Of a DNA stretch of 64,000 nucleotides, positions 11,215-24,493 are shown one piece after another (position 1 is the first letter of the stretch; every line of letters starts with the position of its first letter). Made by a program: the position numbers and the translations under genes. The stretch covers positions 10,421,501-10,485,500 of the forward strand of contig JAKCOZ010000007.1 of NCBI GenBank assembly GCA_022605955.1. Reading direction: 5' to 3'. This DNA is from Rallus limicola. Its lineage: Eukaryota; Chordata; Aves; Gruiformes; Rallidae. Below the pieces are notes generated by a model, which saw nothing but the letters and a program-made list of their open reading frames with translations, was not told the DNA's origin and made no database searches.

Positions 11215-14200
11215 TAATGTACATTGTGGCTAAGAGATGCATGCCCTAATTGTCTATAAAACACATACTGTGTACCCATTGCATCACTGCAGGCCCAGAA
11301 AATGGGCAAAGTTTGCTTTATACTCCCCAATATACAGACTATTCAAACACAGGATGGTGCAATGATGTAGCTTTCAGAGCTACATTTTTATTTGGAAAAT
11401 TAACAAGCTCTAAACTGAAAGGCAGATTTTAGGACACATATGGCAGAGCAAGAAAGACAAGTGTGAGGAGAGGGAGTGAAATTTTGCAAATGAACCTATT
11501 AACCCCTGAAGAATTAACATGGAGGATGTATGTGTAGTCTGGAAGATACGATGTGTCAGAATTGAGATTTGTGTATGTGTATTTTTTTTTAATTAAGTAG
11601 GGGAAGGGGGAGAAGATGATCCAAAGAAGACTTCCAAGAGGAGAGAGACAGAGACAGGGAGAGAAAGTTAAGATGGTAATCTGTCCTGGGCCCAGAGCCA
11701 TCAAACCAGGTGGCAGAAATTGGTTTCTTGATGACAGGAGGGCAAGCCAGCCAAGGAAAGTCCTCTCCTTTCCTCAGCAAGAGGTCAGAATAGAAGGCTG
11801 ACATAGGAAAGCAGATACATTACTGCTGGGGGTTTTATCAAGAGCTCGCTACCCCGCTATACTGGAGAAAATGCTGTTCCCTCTCATGCTAAACTTGCAC
11901 TTCACAGCTCCCTTCTCTCCCTGCATAACAGAAGCTGCTTTCCGAGAGGGAAGCGATGGGGAACACCTGCTAGCGGGACGTCTGCCAGGACACTCAACAC
12001 TTGGCCTTTGCAAAGAAGCCAGAACAAGTCCATAGAGTAAAAGTGCACAGGGCTCAGCTCTTTCACCCCACGCACAGGAACGGCATGGATGCAAGCATCT
12101 GAAGTATGTCAAGGCCCTGCACAAACCCTCTATTTTTCGGCTTACCCAAGCACAAGGTCTGCCCCAGACTGAACCAGCCAGGCCCCAAACCTGCTTTAAC
12201 CCTGTTTGATCAGGGAAGGTGTAGTGAAAAGAGACAATGTTATTTCATGGTGCAACCTGTCAAAACCAGTACCTGCTCAGAGGGGACTGGCAAGCACATT
12301 ACTGTTTTGGGAGGGGAAAAGAGTCACTGTGTTTCACAATCTGAGGAAGATTTTCCTTAGAATGACAAGAAAGAGGGAGGCTACTCAACAGCTTGATCCC
12401 AAACCAAGAAACATTTTTTACTGCAACAGCTAGACGAAGCACAAAACCCCAAATATTGCCCCACACCTAAGAGACTCCTGTTATGCCTCAGATGTTACAC
12501 ATTTATGTACTACCTGCATGATCAGAGTCTTGCCTCAGGCTACCTTCCCTTAACACATCAATGTCTCCCCAATGTTTCGCAAGCCACCTTCTCTTCCAGC
12601 TCATCAGCCCAGAGCTCTTTTTTCACTCATGGGTTGGGAGTTTTATTAACTGACCTATTTCTCATGCTCAAACATCGCAACCCTCACTCATAACTCAAGT
12701 TCACTGCTGTAAGGTTTCAAGGCTTTACACAGTGGCTACGCAGCCTCAACAGGCAGATATTAGATCATGCTTCACAGGTAAAAATATTCAAGTAGAATAT
12801 GCACATAGAATTTGAGGTGGCTACAAGGCTCACATAAATTAACAGAAAGTGCAGTTAGTTCTGGGAAGCTTTGTGCAGATATACAAAGCTGAAGAACTTA
12901 CTCTATTGTTTAAATTAAGGAAAATCTAACATCTTTTTAAAGAACATTAAAGAAAGTACAGAAAATAGAATCTACTCTGAAATACAGGGCTTGATTCTTT
13001 TATCTGTCCCACCTGTACCCATAGCTGGGCCTGACAGGAAGCAGAGGTGTTTTCCATCTTCAGTCTCATCACAGACGTTTTGAGTGTCTTGAAAAATGTA
13101 AGAAAGCTATTTTTTTCCTGGTTTGCACTGAATCAGAGAGTTCTCCTAACAGCTTGAGCCTTCTGCATTATGCTGCTACTGTAGCCACAACTTTTCCCAG
13201 TTACTCCCACCTCTGATACACCCCTCAGCACTCAAATCTAAATTTTAGACAGAGCTGAACAGTTCAACACAAGAAACACAGCTCTACAGTGGCACAGAAG
13301 GCCCGCTGTGCACTTGTTGCACGCCTTTCCTAATGCATAGACAGATTCTTCTCCTGAATACTCCTCCACTGTGCGTCCCCATCTCCTCTTTGACACCACG
13401 GTTCTCCTTTCAGGGTGGGATGCTGATACAAAAGGAAGTCCTTTAGGACAGGGCAGGAGAAGTACTATCCCAAAGCAATGCAGCTCCTCTGGGACACTGA
13501 GCTAGCAAGTGCTAGCAGAGTCACCCCAGAGAGTATCCTCAGGACTCTCTCCCCACTGTTCACCCAATTCCTTGCATCAGCACATTTCACCCCACCTCCT
13601 ATGGAGCTTGGGAGAGGACCTGGGGGTAATGCAGAGCAAGCAGGCACCTTTGTAGACATGGCTGCTCTCCTTGGCACCAAAGAACATGCTCATTTCATCT
13701 TCCACACCTTCCCAGTCACCTGTGTCCCTGCTGAGCAAGCAACTCTTGCTGGGGCCTCTGTCACACATCCTGCCTTTGTGAGGGAATTATCTCCCACTTT
13801 TCCCTGTCTGTAAACGTCCCTGGGAACCAGAGAACTAGCTGAGATTACAAACATTGTATTTAGTATTCCTTCAGTCTGGCATACTACAGATCATTATTTA
13901 AAGATCTTGGTTTCATTCCCTCTATATAAGCTGGGTCTCTTTTTCACTGGTGTATATCTACCTGCAGTCATGCTGGCAAGGAACACAGCCCATCAATCTG
14001 ATATTATATACAAGTCAGGAACTTGAAATGAGCACAAAACCTGCTGATACATGGGATACTAACTCTTTTTTGTATATTTTTAAGGTTACCCTCCTACATC
14101 ATCTATATAGACTTCATAAAATTTCCTTCTCATATGTTAGTGTGCAAAGAAGAAAATGGTACTTCATTCTAAACTTGAAATATTGAAGTACAGATGCTTT

Positions 14201-14349
14201 CCTAATTAATCTATTGGGTTTCTGTCAAGAAATCATGAAGTTTGAGTTTGGTACATTGCTGCCCCAATTAAAATATAAAGGCGCCCTTCCAATGCACTGC
14301 CCTTTTAGAGGTACCAAGCACCACATCCTATTTATCCTCCTGTGTGGCA

Positions 14350-14760
14350 CCGCTGTTAGAAATCCCATAGAAATCAGTTGTAAAAATGCCATTTGTTTCC
14401 ACACAGTTAATGTAAACAAGTCGGTGCCGATTACAGATTCACTAATTGAGTTTGTAAGCTGTTCTGAACACATTTTCAGAGACAAATACTGATGTATTTG
14501 AGCACTCCAATGCCTAGGAGGACTCCATCAAAAATTAAAGACTCTACCCATTCCATGTTTTTTATTCTATATAAACGCAAATGGTAGTTAATTGTCACCT
14601 TTGCCAATTTCATTACCTTACTAATAATCATGCTTAAGTGCTATTCAAAATTTTGAGTGAAGCAGGTTTACTAATGAAAATAGAGACTCACACATACATA
14701 AGCAAATTAATTGCTTGAAATGAATATTTTGCAATTCCTAGGGCTGTGCCATTAAAGTTT
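14350..14760. promoter_or_regulatory. Candidate conserved non-coding element in intron 2
   Basis: A complex AT-rich block contains TGTAAACAAG (forkhead-like), CAAATGGTAGTTAATTGTCACC, TAATAATCATGC and AAATTAATTGC motifs with little simple repeat. Both strands stay open over 14214-14492 without a recognisable product. The resemblance to enhancers is inferred by eye only. Confidence 0.28.
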
Positions 14761-17328
14761 TAGAAATATTCAGGTACTGAAAATCCATGAAAATATCTAT
14801 GAACTTCACAAGTTTAGCAATTTTGTACCAAATTTGTTGTGGTTTTCTCCCTGTCATTTCCCTGTTAAAATGTTTTGGTTATCCAGCCAGGGAGCAGAAG
14901 TAATGTGATCAGCACATGCCAGGAGTTATGAATAAAAAATAGCAGTTGTAGCATACAGTTTGTGTTTCCTTCCTGGAGAAATTCTTCACTCAAGCTATTC
15001 AGTGAATACTCAGTGCATGCTAAACACATTCACAGATCTCAGGGATGATTCACTTTTGACGTGTAAATAAAGAAGCAAGACTAAATTAATCTTGTCCCCA
15101 ATTCACTTAATAAAATTAAACACCACCAAAGTACTCCAGTTTTATTTATAAAGTTTTTAGGGTGTAGTGTTCTGTGCAACACTATCTCTTTCCTCCTGCA
15201 GTGCCACAGAGAAGATAGGTACTGTGTGGCTTGTTAGAACAGACCAACACTACAGTTCATTATTTTTACCATAGACATTTTCATGGACACTCCAGTAAAG
15301 GAGCATGAGTTGCCCCCAGTTGGTCTGGTAGAGCTTGAGGCCTGTTTACTTAATCTAATTCTCACGTCAGGATAGAGAGCAAGAGTTGGTATTAGTTTGC
15401 TCTGGAGTCTTTTTTTCCTTTTTCAACCTGTGGTAGTCTTTCAACATTATGAGTGTGAATTCTGTCCTTAGGAAACATGACTAGATGCCACCAGTAAACT
15501 AATACCCAATTAAATGAATGCACAAACAGTGCAGACTAGGGCAATGACACAAACAAATTTAGGCATCCATCTTTACTTTCTTCTCGTAACAACATAATAA
15601 GCTCAGGTCCCATTAGCAATAAAAGTTGACATCATAAGAAGTTACTGTGTAGGCCACTGAACCTGCACAAATAGCTCTCCTCACAGAAGGCACACTAGCT
15701 GTCTTTCATGCTGTTCACAATAAACAAACTTCTTATCTGGCCTAGAATCAGGGGATTCTTATGGTAGTAAATATTATACTTGGCATGCATTTATAGGATG
15801 ATGACTTGAAGTATTGTATTTATAGCTGGCAGCATTCCTTAGACTTGTATATTATTCTGCAAAGTTGGTGACCTATACCTTTGAACAGCTTACTGAAATA
15901 AAGCAAAATACAAAGAAAGGTCAATGAAAATATTACTTTTCTAAGGCTTTCTAGAAGAGAAGACCAAGTATCAAAACAGCCGAGGGGACCGATGAAAATT
16001 AATTTAGACATTTTGTGTTGGCTCTTCCTGAAATAACACTTGAAGCCTTACAAAAGCACACCCAGATGATTGATGCCTTCCCTCATAGATCTATCTTAAG
16101 GTCAATACTGCTGGGAACAAATTACAAGAAATTTTGCCAAGAGCTTATCCCACAACAAACCATCTGAAATAGCCTATAAATAAAATATCTGGGAAGGGAT
16201 TCATAGATACATAGTAAAGATTGTTCTATACCTGAAGGAAAAAAAAAAAAGAGTAATGAAAAACAGTAATTTCTTATGGCTAAAATTGAAGATGTGAGTA
16301 TCAGAAACTTGGATTTCCCCTGTATTTTTGAGACCTCTGATGAAAAACAGCTGACAGGACTGCAGGTTGTTTGCAAGGTGAACAACACTGTGCTCAGGGT
16401 GACAGATCACCTCAGGGCCCCACTGGCCCCGTCCCACTGGGGCTGTGGGGAGAGGTGCCTTGGATGCTCTGCACCCTGGCTGTGGCTGTGGGATGGGCCC
16501 TGGCTGACAGCTCTGCCCTGCTGCCCTGTGGTGTTTCAACAGCTGGAAACAGCTGGGCAGGTGGATCAGGATCAACTGCTGAGCATGCCTGACATTATCC
16601 AGGCAAGCACATACATTTTAAGCACCTTGGGAAAGTGCAGTAAATGTTTCATTAGTTCTCCCTAAGAAAAGCAAGTGTTATACTTGTGCCACAAACTGCA
16701 AAAGTGATTTATAGCTATTTTGAGACCATGGCTGAATTGGTTAGGTCAAGCAACAACATGCAATTAAAAATCTTAGAAATAATCATTTCTCTCTACCCAG
16801 CCAATTTATGCAGGTGCAAGAGCTACCCTCTCGATACTTCTCTCACCATGCCCAGTAGCCTTCTGGTCTTTTGAATTTTGAATATTTATAGGTTTTCATA
16901 CCTTTAAATCATTAGGTACACTTTGTCCTCAGCAATAAACTATAAGGCAACTTCATTCTTATTCTGTAGTACAGCACCTCATTTAGCAAAGTTGTGGCAA
17001 TACTAAGTCTTATTTAAGACTTCATCCGTTTAATAACAATTAATACAAAGTTATTAGAGAAATTGTCAATAAATTCTCTACTTGAAATCTCTGCTGAAGC
17101 CAACGGACCTGGCCCCCATCACACAGAAAATGGGACTTCTTAACTGTATGCTCTCAAGCATTGTTGAAAAGCCTCTGAAATAAGTTTGATGGTGAGGGTC
17201 ACAGGACTAATCCAGTTAGTTATAAAAACCCACAAATTGCATGCCACATGACTAAGTCCAAATAATTCACACTTTTAGAGACTGATGTTCACCTGTAGCT
17301 GTTTGGTTTGGGTTTTTTTTTTACTTAC

Positions 17329-17478
17329 TGCTTTATACGTTCTCTTTTGTCCAGCATGTTTTCTGATTTGTTCTCCATTAGGCCCAGTTTCAACATGCAT
17401 GGAATAGATAATGTCAAAGAAATCTTCTACGACGGCTACCCGCCGTAAAGACAGCTTCTCATCTACACCTACTCCATC
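17329..17478 (-). CDS. NOL4: NOL4 coding exon 2 (residues 90-139)
   Basis: The exon is 150 bp, exactly 50 codons, phase 0 at both ends. It begins DGVGVDEKLSLRRVAVVEDF, contains FFDIIYSMHVETGPNGEQI and ends AGQKRTYKA. This is the highly conserved second segment of NOL4 and matches the mammalian protein essentially throughout from memory. The acceptor reads TTTTCAG|GAT and the donor GCA|GTAAGTAA, close to the consensus. The predicted peptide is mixed helical with a basic C-terminal end (KHAGQKR), compatible with nucleic acid or protein binding, but no catalytic motif is visible. The neighbouring introns are 34,766 bp (upstream) and 10,524 bp (downstream). Skipping this exon would keep the reading frame, so an isoform lacking it is possible. 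Confidence 0.97.
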
Positions 17479-20400
17479 CTGAAAAGAAACAGAAAAAGAG
17501 AAAAGAAAATGTAAGGAGGAGGATGGGATTAATAGACAAATTATTATATTCAAGGGACGCATTCCCCTTTTCCATCAGGGAGTTAAAGCCCCTTCCACTG
17601 CAATCTGAAGGTCACCCACCCCGTGAATGACAGGAACAGCACTGCAGGAAAGCTGTATGCTCAGAAGGGTCATACAGACCCTTGCAAGCAGTCATTTTGT
17701 CAAGGCAGGGCATTTGGTCTCTTGATAGAAAGTGATCTTTCAATCCAGTATTTAAAATATTAAACAAAAAGTACCCATCCTTCTTTCTTAAAATACACGA
17801 ACAAGGCTCAAAGGCAGAAGCAGTCCCAAACACGTGGTGCAGAAATACATCAATGTGGCTCTTAATAAGAATGCAACAGCTCTTTCATCCTCTCATTCCC
17901 CTCCCAGTAAATCTGTACCTAGCGTTTCATAAAGGTATTTAATAAAAGGTTTTAATTCACAGGTGACGGAGTTGACTGTAATTATGAATACAAAGGAAGT
18001 TGTTACAAACAATTTATCCCTGCAAAATCTGCCTGAAAATATTGAAAATATACTACAGGAAGACATGGCACACTATGAGGAAAAGAAAGGTATGGTTTTA
18101 AAATCTGTGAGTTTTGCACACAGATGTCTGACTGGAGCAAGTGACAGAAAAGTGAGGACACCTACCATCTGATTTTCAAAAGTGATAGTGCCATGGTAGC
18201 TAAAGACTTCCAAACAGAAACAGTCCCCACTGTCTCTGAAATTAAGCAGTGCAGCAGCTCAGTTCCCGCCTTTTAATAGGGCCCATCCATGTCAGGGTTT
18301 TGTTTTGTTTTGTTTTACAGTTGTCTCCGGATTCAGTTCTCATTAAGGGGCAGGAACTGGGACTATTCTTTTTCCAGAGGAGGCATCTATCAGGCAGGCT
18401 GTTTTTATAATACAATATAAATGCATAAAAAATAAAAGAAAGGTCAATTCTCCTGTACTCCACACAGGATTTGAATTTAGACCTCTGGAAGCAGCGATGT
18501 CACTTAACCTTCAATGTGTATTTTAAGCACTAAGGGCACTCCAAACTTAACGCATTTTATAATACCGTCACTGCTGCTGTGATTCATGCCACAACAAAAC
18601 TGATTTACACTGACCCTTTAGTGATAAAACACATGTCATTATTGCTGAGGTGACCAAATAAAGATGAAAGATGAGAAATGAAAAGGCAATAATTATGTAT
18701 GATTCCCAGTTGCCATCCCCCTGCTCATAACTTCAAGCTAACCCATTCCAGTAAGTTTGCCACATGTAGACAAACATGATTTATTTTTCTCACTGCCCCT
18801 ATTATTATTCCATCCCACTTAACTTCCAATTTTCATAGAGTTCATGGAAAGAACCCAAATAATCCCAATGGCTCCAAAGAACTCCCCAGGGTGACACAGA
18901 AGAGCTCTGACACGTTCTCAGTAGTGATGGAGAAAATGTTCGTTCCTGTATAGCACAACTTTCTAAATGTGCATGACTCCAAATGATATCAGGTTAGGAG
19001 GTGTTGATATGCTACCAGCCAGACAAGTTTTGTCCTGTCCTGCTCCAGTATGCCCAACCTTCTTCAGAGAGGTCCCTGCCCAAAGCTATGCGATCCCTTC
19101 CACCTGCACAGCAGGTTGTGCTCTTTACCCCCAGGAGACAGTTGGACCAGAGGAGAAATCCCGCACATGTGTGATGAGAGGACTGACACAGTGCTGATGG
19201 AAGTGACTATGTTGGGGATTTGGGGTGGAGGAAGATGAAGAAACTGCAGAGCAGTCTCTACCACAGGCTAAAGACTCAGGAAGGCCAGCTGGGAAGAGCT
19301 GCTCTGAGAAGGCAACAAGGCTCCACTCCCATCAAGAGTCCCCAAAATTTCCATAACAACCAGTTCAAAAATTCTGTGGCATCTTGACAGATTCTGGTAC
19401 CAACACCATTAAGAATTGTCTTGGTATTTCTCACCACTATTGCCCACTATTTTTAAAAAATGCTTTAGAGGTGGAGCCAACATAAAATCCTGATTTTTGC
19501 AGCTTTAATCTTGAGGGGGATTCACAGGTGAGCTCTGTAGGGGGGCCCATCTTCAATCATTATATTCTCACCGCCCAAACGGCACGGTGGGATCCCTAAT
19601 GATTTCAAACACTCTTACTGTGACGACAGTGTTATCTCACACTGCTCTCTGAACACTCAGAAGTTTATAGTGTTGATTAACTGATAAAGATTTAATCTGT
19701 TTATTACTAATGAGTTTTGTTTTAGGAAATTTCCTATGGGGAAGCTCTCTATTTAATTAAAGAGAAATGCATTATAACGACATTAATTTAAAACCTGAGA
19801 TGTCACCTCAGCAGAGCTGACACATGCCAACATTAGGAAGACACTAAAAGAAGAAACTCAGAAATTAAACTAATTTTGACGCTTTTGGTGGCCATGGTGT
19901 TCAGTGATCTTTTGTGATGGTCCTCCTACCTCCCTCCCTGGACACTGATACCCAAAGGAAGGTAGCCATGATAGGGCTGTGCTCTTGAAGCTGCACTTCT
20001 CAATCCAGGCGAATAAAACAGTAAGCACTGCTACTACTTCTAAAAACACAAGTAAGTAAAATCTTCACAAATAATCTGTCACGCCTCCTAACTGAAGTGG
20101 CAGAAAATGAATACAAACTTTCCAAATCTTGTCAGTCAAAAAGGGTAGGGAAAAAGTGTTTTACACAGAGCAGAAGTTGCTTCAGAAGACAGTACTATTA
20201 TTTAAAATCTGTACTTGTAACTTCACCATAACTTTATCTGGTGGGGCCAGGACATGACTAGGTCAGGCTTCATTCTGCTTGGTGCTGTACATGGCGATAA
20301 GGTTTGTTTCAGAAAGCCTGCAGCGCTGCAGAAGGCGCTGAGCTGCTGTGAGTAAGCTGTTCGGCCCATCTGGCACCACGCAGCGCTGCGCAGAGACATA

Positions 20401-20784
20401 AGCCTTCAGCTGCAGGAGCCATACACCAGATGAGTAGTAACTTGAGTGAGAAGGCGGCAGCTACTTACTGAGACTTTTGTTACCCCAATACTGACATACC
20501 GGCAAGTAAAAAGCTGGGCATGCGATGCAACCCCAAATCTCCATTTAAACCATTAGCATCTCTGAAGTGGATGCAGTTGTATTAGGCTTTCTTCCCATAT
20601 GTCATTACGGTATACTTTTATCCTGAGCTGGCTGTTGGATAAAGGCATGAACAAAGCAGCTCTACTTTATAAGCTGGCTTTGGGTGAAAATTTTCACAGT
20701 GCCTAAGGGGACATGTATTTTTTTTAGCCTCAACTAAGGCCAAAAAGAGACGAATGAGGGAATACATGATAATGCTATTCAGAC

Positions 20785-21055
20785 GTCTGAAAGGCTATGA
20801 AATGTCAAGGGACAGCACAAATAATAGGTTTATACCACAGCATGGGAGATTTACATGAGGCATTGGGCAAAACTTATTATTGATGTGGAAAGTCAAGTAC
20901 AGTAAAAGTTTGCCTGGGGAGGCTGTGGAATAACTGGCACAGGAGGATTTTGAGACCAGGTCAGGCAAATATCTGTCAGGGACAGTTTGAGTAAATCCTG
21001 TCTTGGATAGACTAGATATTAATTGAGTTCCTTCTTGATAACTCTATGACTGAGA
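20785..21055 (+). mobile_element. Ancient CR1-like 3' fragment
   Basis: GGAGGCTGTGGAATAACTGG, then GGAGGATTTTGAGACCAGGTC and GGCAAATATCTGTCAGGGAC, then GGATAGACTAGATATTAATTGAG and CCTTCTTGATAACTCTATGACT follow the order of older sauropsid CR1 3' ends (leading to the usual ...CTCTATGA-type terminus). The level of decay suggests insertion well before the younger copies. Confidence 0.65.
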
Positions 21056-24000
21056 AGCTTAAATGCCACTTTCAAAGTGAGTTGGGTACTATCAATTCTG
21101 GAATAGCAAGGAGAATATTTATAAAGCACTGAGGTATTCTTAGGACTTTCATTCGTCATGGTAAGAGTCCAAGCCCCACTTTCAAAAATGACTTAGGAAT
21201 GGAAGCCTCACTGAATGTTTCACTTAGACTCTTAAATATTTTAGGTCAAGCTTCATCCCATTTGTTCCAGCCATCACAGAGGCATGTCCCTATCCTAAAC
21301 CAGTCATCTCAGATTCCTCTCTGGCCAGCAGCATGACAGGCAGTGCCAAAATACAATTCATCCTTACAGCTGCTGGAATGGTTTCAATCTCTACCAGTGA
21401 GAAGTTATTTAATTTTACTCTTTGCATTGCAGGGTTTCCTGTTTGCTCTGGTTTTATGTTTATTTGGTGATCTTTGTATGTTCTTAGAACACAAATAGAT
21501 ATTTCTTTTCATTTTCAGTCCTACAAATGCCATTTTCACTCTGAGATTCAAGTCGTTTGCTTGTTTGGTTTTAGAAATCTACACAAATAAGAAATTTCTG
21601 GAGAGAAGCTATTTTTACAGACAGTTGTGCACCTCTTGAGAAGTGCTAAGGATCTCTTTGAAGAAGGATGCTTGATCTGAGATTCAGTCTCTTGTACTGA
21701 GGTGGAACCTACAGGGCTGGCTAGTGGGAGTACAGAAGGGAAAAAAGTTTGCCAGTGAAGTGAACAGAAAAAACTCTTAGTCAAGACAGCAAAAAGATCT
21801 ATTAAGTGAAGGGCTGTCATTTTTATAGTTACTCTGACGAGGAGAAAATAATTTGATACAAGCCTTTAAAATTAAAGCTACTGAAACATAAAAGCTTGCA
21901 CCTCCTTGCTTGAGAATACCTACACTATCTCATGTTGAAACTTCAGGGGGGGCAATAGGTCTCATAAAACACCCTCTTGATTTGTGAATAAATCTAACTA
22001 TCAGCATCCTTTGCAGTGTTTGAAAAAGATTCCTATAAACACATGATAGACTGAAAGAGAAAATAAAAGTAAAGGCTTGGTTGGTAGTTTTACAGAAAAT
22101 GTCGAAGTCTATAAAAACCTCTCTCGTAAAAGCATCAAAGCCAGAAGCACCGACAAAGCATTAGGATGCAGGTGGAAAGAACAGTCAACCTAAATATTTC
22201 ATTGCATCACATAAATCACATACAAACCTAAGACTGCTTTGAATGCAGAAATGTGATGTGAAACGTTTTTTTTCTGAGAAGCACCAGCTGAGAAACGGCA
22301 GCAGAGTTAAAGCACATTCCTGTCCTCACACTTGTGCTCACCGGCTCCGCCTTCTGCAGCCTTGGAAGACTCGCTTCGACGGGATGGGGAGCAGAGCCTC
22401 TTGCTGATGGAAACGCTGTGCTCTGAGTGTAATAGATCCTCACAAAAGTTTGGCACATGAACTCCCCGCCTTGCTTGCTTTTAAGCAAGGAGCTTCTGAC
22501 ATGGTAGTATGTAGGTGTTTTACTCCCTTTGGATTAAACACTGGAATTTTTGTACTGTAACTGTTAGGAGGAACCAGTGGTAGTGTTTGTATACCAGAAG
22601 TCTTATAAAATCATATATGCTTGTCTGCAGAAATTAATTAAATTATCAGATTGAAAATCACGTTACACATTGTTTCCCTTACTGCTTGCTTGGTAACTGT
22701 AAAAATATTTAAAAAGAGGGATGACTATTTTAGCATGTCCCTTACTCCCATAGAAATTAACAGATCTATTTCCATCAGGACACTGTTTTGAATTCCCAGG
22801 CTATTAGTACAACCATTTGAATATCTAATGCTTTCCTGACAGCTCAGCATAAATCCACAGCAGAACAAAAGTTGTTAGTATTTTATAGCTATTCTTAAGA
22901 AGCCTAAAAATAAATAAATTGGTCATTTCTATCCAGCCACTAATGGAAGGTCTCTCTAACAGAAACGGGATATATATTATTTTAAATCTGTAGTTTCTGT
23001 TACTCATGATCTGAATCTGTTTGAACAGCAAGTCTCATCTTTTGCCAGCAGATGGAGACAGGAAAAATCAGAGTTCTATTAAGGCAGATACACACCAGAA
23101 CCATTTCCAGCTCCTCTTTCTGTAATCTTTAGAGAAACAAACCCTACAAAGAATAAACCACTGAGCTGGGATATGGCACCAACCAATAAAACCAATATAA
23201 AAATAATGAGAATGAAGTAAAATTACAAATTAATATGCCATTTAGGATGAGAGACTAAACTAAACAGCAGACACAAAGTTCGGAGTCTTTATGAAAGCAG
23301 TAGGTAAGTCCTCTGACTGTCCTGATGGGGGATTTCAATACGCCCAGCAAAGATAAGAGAGACCAAATCAATACTGAGCAGAAGTCCCTTTCTCCTTTAA
23401 CTCTTGGACCAGCCTAGACGATCAGAAGGCACCAGAGCGAAATCCCTGCCCACAAAAAATAAGGGACAAATGCTGACTGCCCTATACATCTTCAAGATCT
23501 CACTTAACAGGAGTATCCTACTGAGAGAGATCATTATCTGGTGTGAATCCTGGGCTCTATTAAATTTAGTAATAATAATTGCTCTGGCAATTATAGATAA
23601 TGGGTTATGAAACCAAACTTGCCAAACTCCAAAGGGAAGGTCTGTCATTCTTCAGTCATTGATGTGTAGCAAAATGGGCCTAGAAATTATTTCATGACAG
23701 ACATGTACCTTCAGAGGTCCCTTTGGTGTGAATGGGATAATAATCTGGCCAGTGGTCTCTGAGCTCCTTCGATATTGGAGAAGGGCCAAAACTTTTCATC
23801 TTTCTTCAGAAGTGTGAAAGGGTAGGGAGACCTGTCATCATCAGTGTTTGTGCAGAAGAGCTTAGAGATTAAACAGGGAACATGCCTACAGACTCATGTC
23901 TCCTACTGAAAATAAGCAGGGATATGGGAGTCAAGTAGCAATTTCAAAAGCCACCTTAAGATCAAATGCACTCAGAGCCCTGAAGGATTGGCAAGGGAAG

Positions 24001-24493
24001 ACCCAGTGGGAAGTACAGGACAAGCAGAGAGCCCTGGCTGCTGTTCACTCTTTGTAGTTGAGAGTTACTTCTTAACTAAGTTCTGAATACTGTTTTCCCT
24101 CAGCGCACTAACACCTGATTGTATTTTTTTTCCTTAGGTGTTTAAACATTTACACAACCATTCTGAACAAAAACGGGTCACAAGACAGGCCACATTTTAC
24201 TCTTTGTGAAGTCTGTTGCTGCAGGCTAACCAAACACCATGAGCTGTTATCTATGTCAGCAGGTGGGACGGCACAGGAGCAGATCTGTAGAGCAAAGCAG
24301 TTGATACCAAGGCACTAATACAAAACCATGCGTATTTCAGGCTAGCTCGAACCCAGCTCCCACTTCTGTTTTCAATCCCAGTAGGTACATGCCTGGAACA
24401 AGTGCCACTGAAGCACAAAACAAGCACAGTGTGCATGGTCAGGAGCTCTGTTTCAAAGGCACATTCCTTTTCCAAATGAAAATGCCATAACAG

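Larger units (their letters stand above)
6805..17328 (-). other. NOL4 intron 2 (10,524 bp)
   Basis: The intron lies between the exon 2 donor (GTAAGT) and the exon 3 acceptor (CATTTCAG). It contains one diverged CR1 (about 7795-8125), one younger CR1 fragment (11047-11214), a 21-base poly(A) run at 9673-9693, and an AT-rich block at 14350-14760 that looks like a candidate conserved non-coding element. A GC-rich patch lies at 16400-16600. No coding exon other than the flanking NOL4 exons was recognised. Confidence 0.8.

Noticed and set aside
23045..23056. CTCF-like core CCAGCAGATGGA, also at 53603-53613
   Set aside because: Both lack the C that ends the core (CCAGCAGATGGC) and the flanks do not fit the longer motif.
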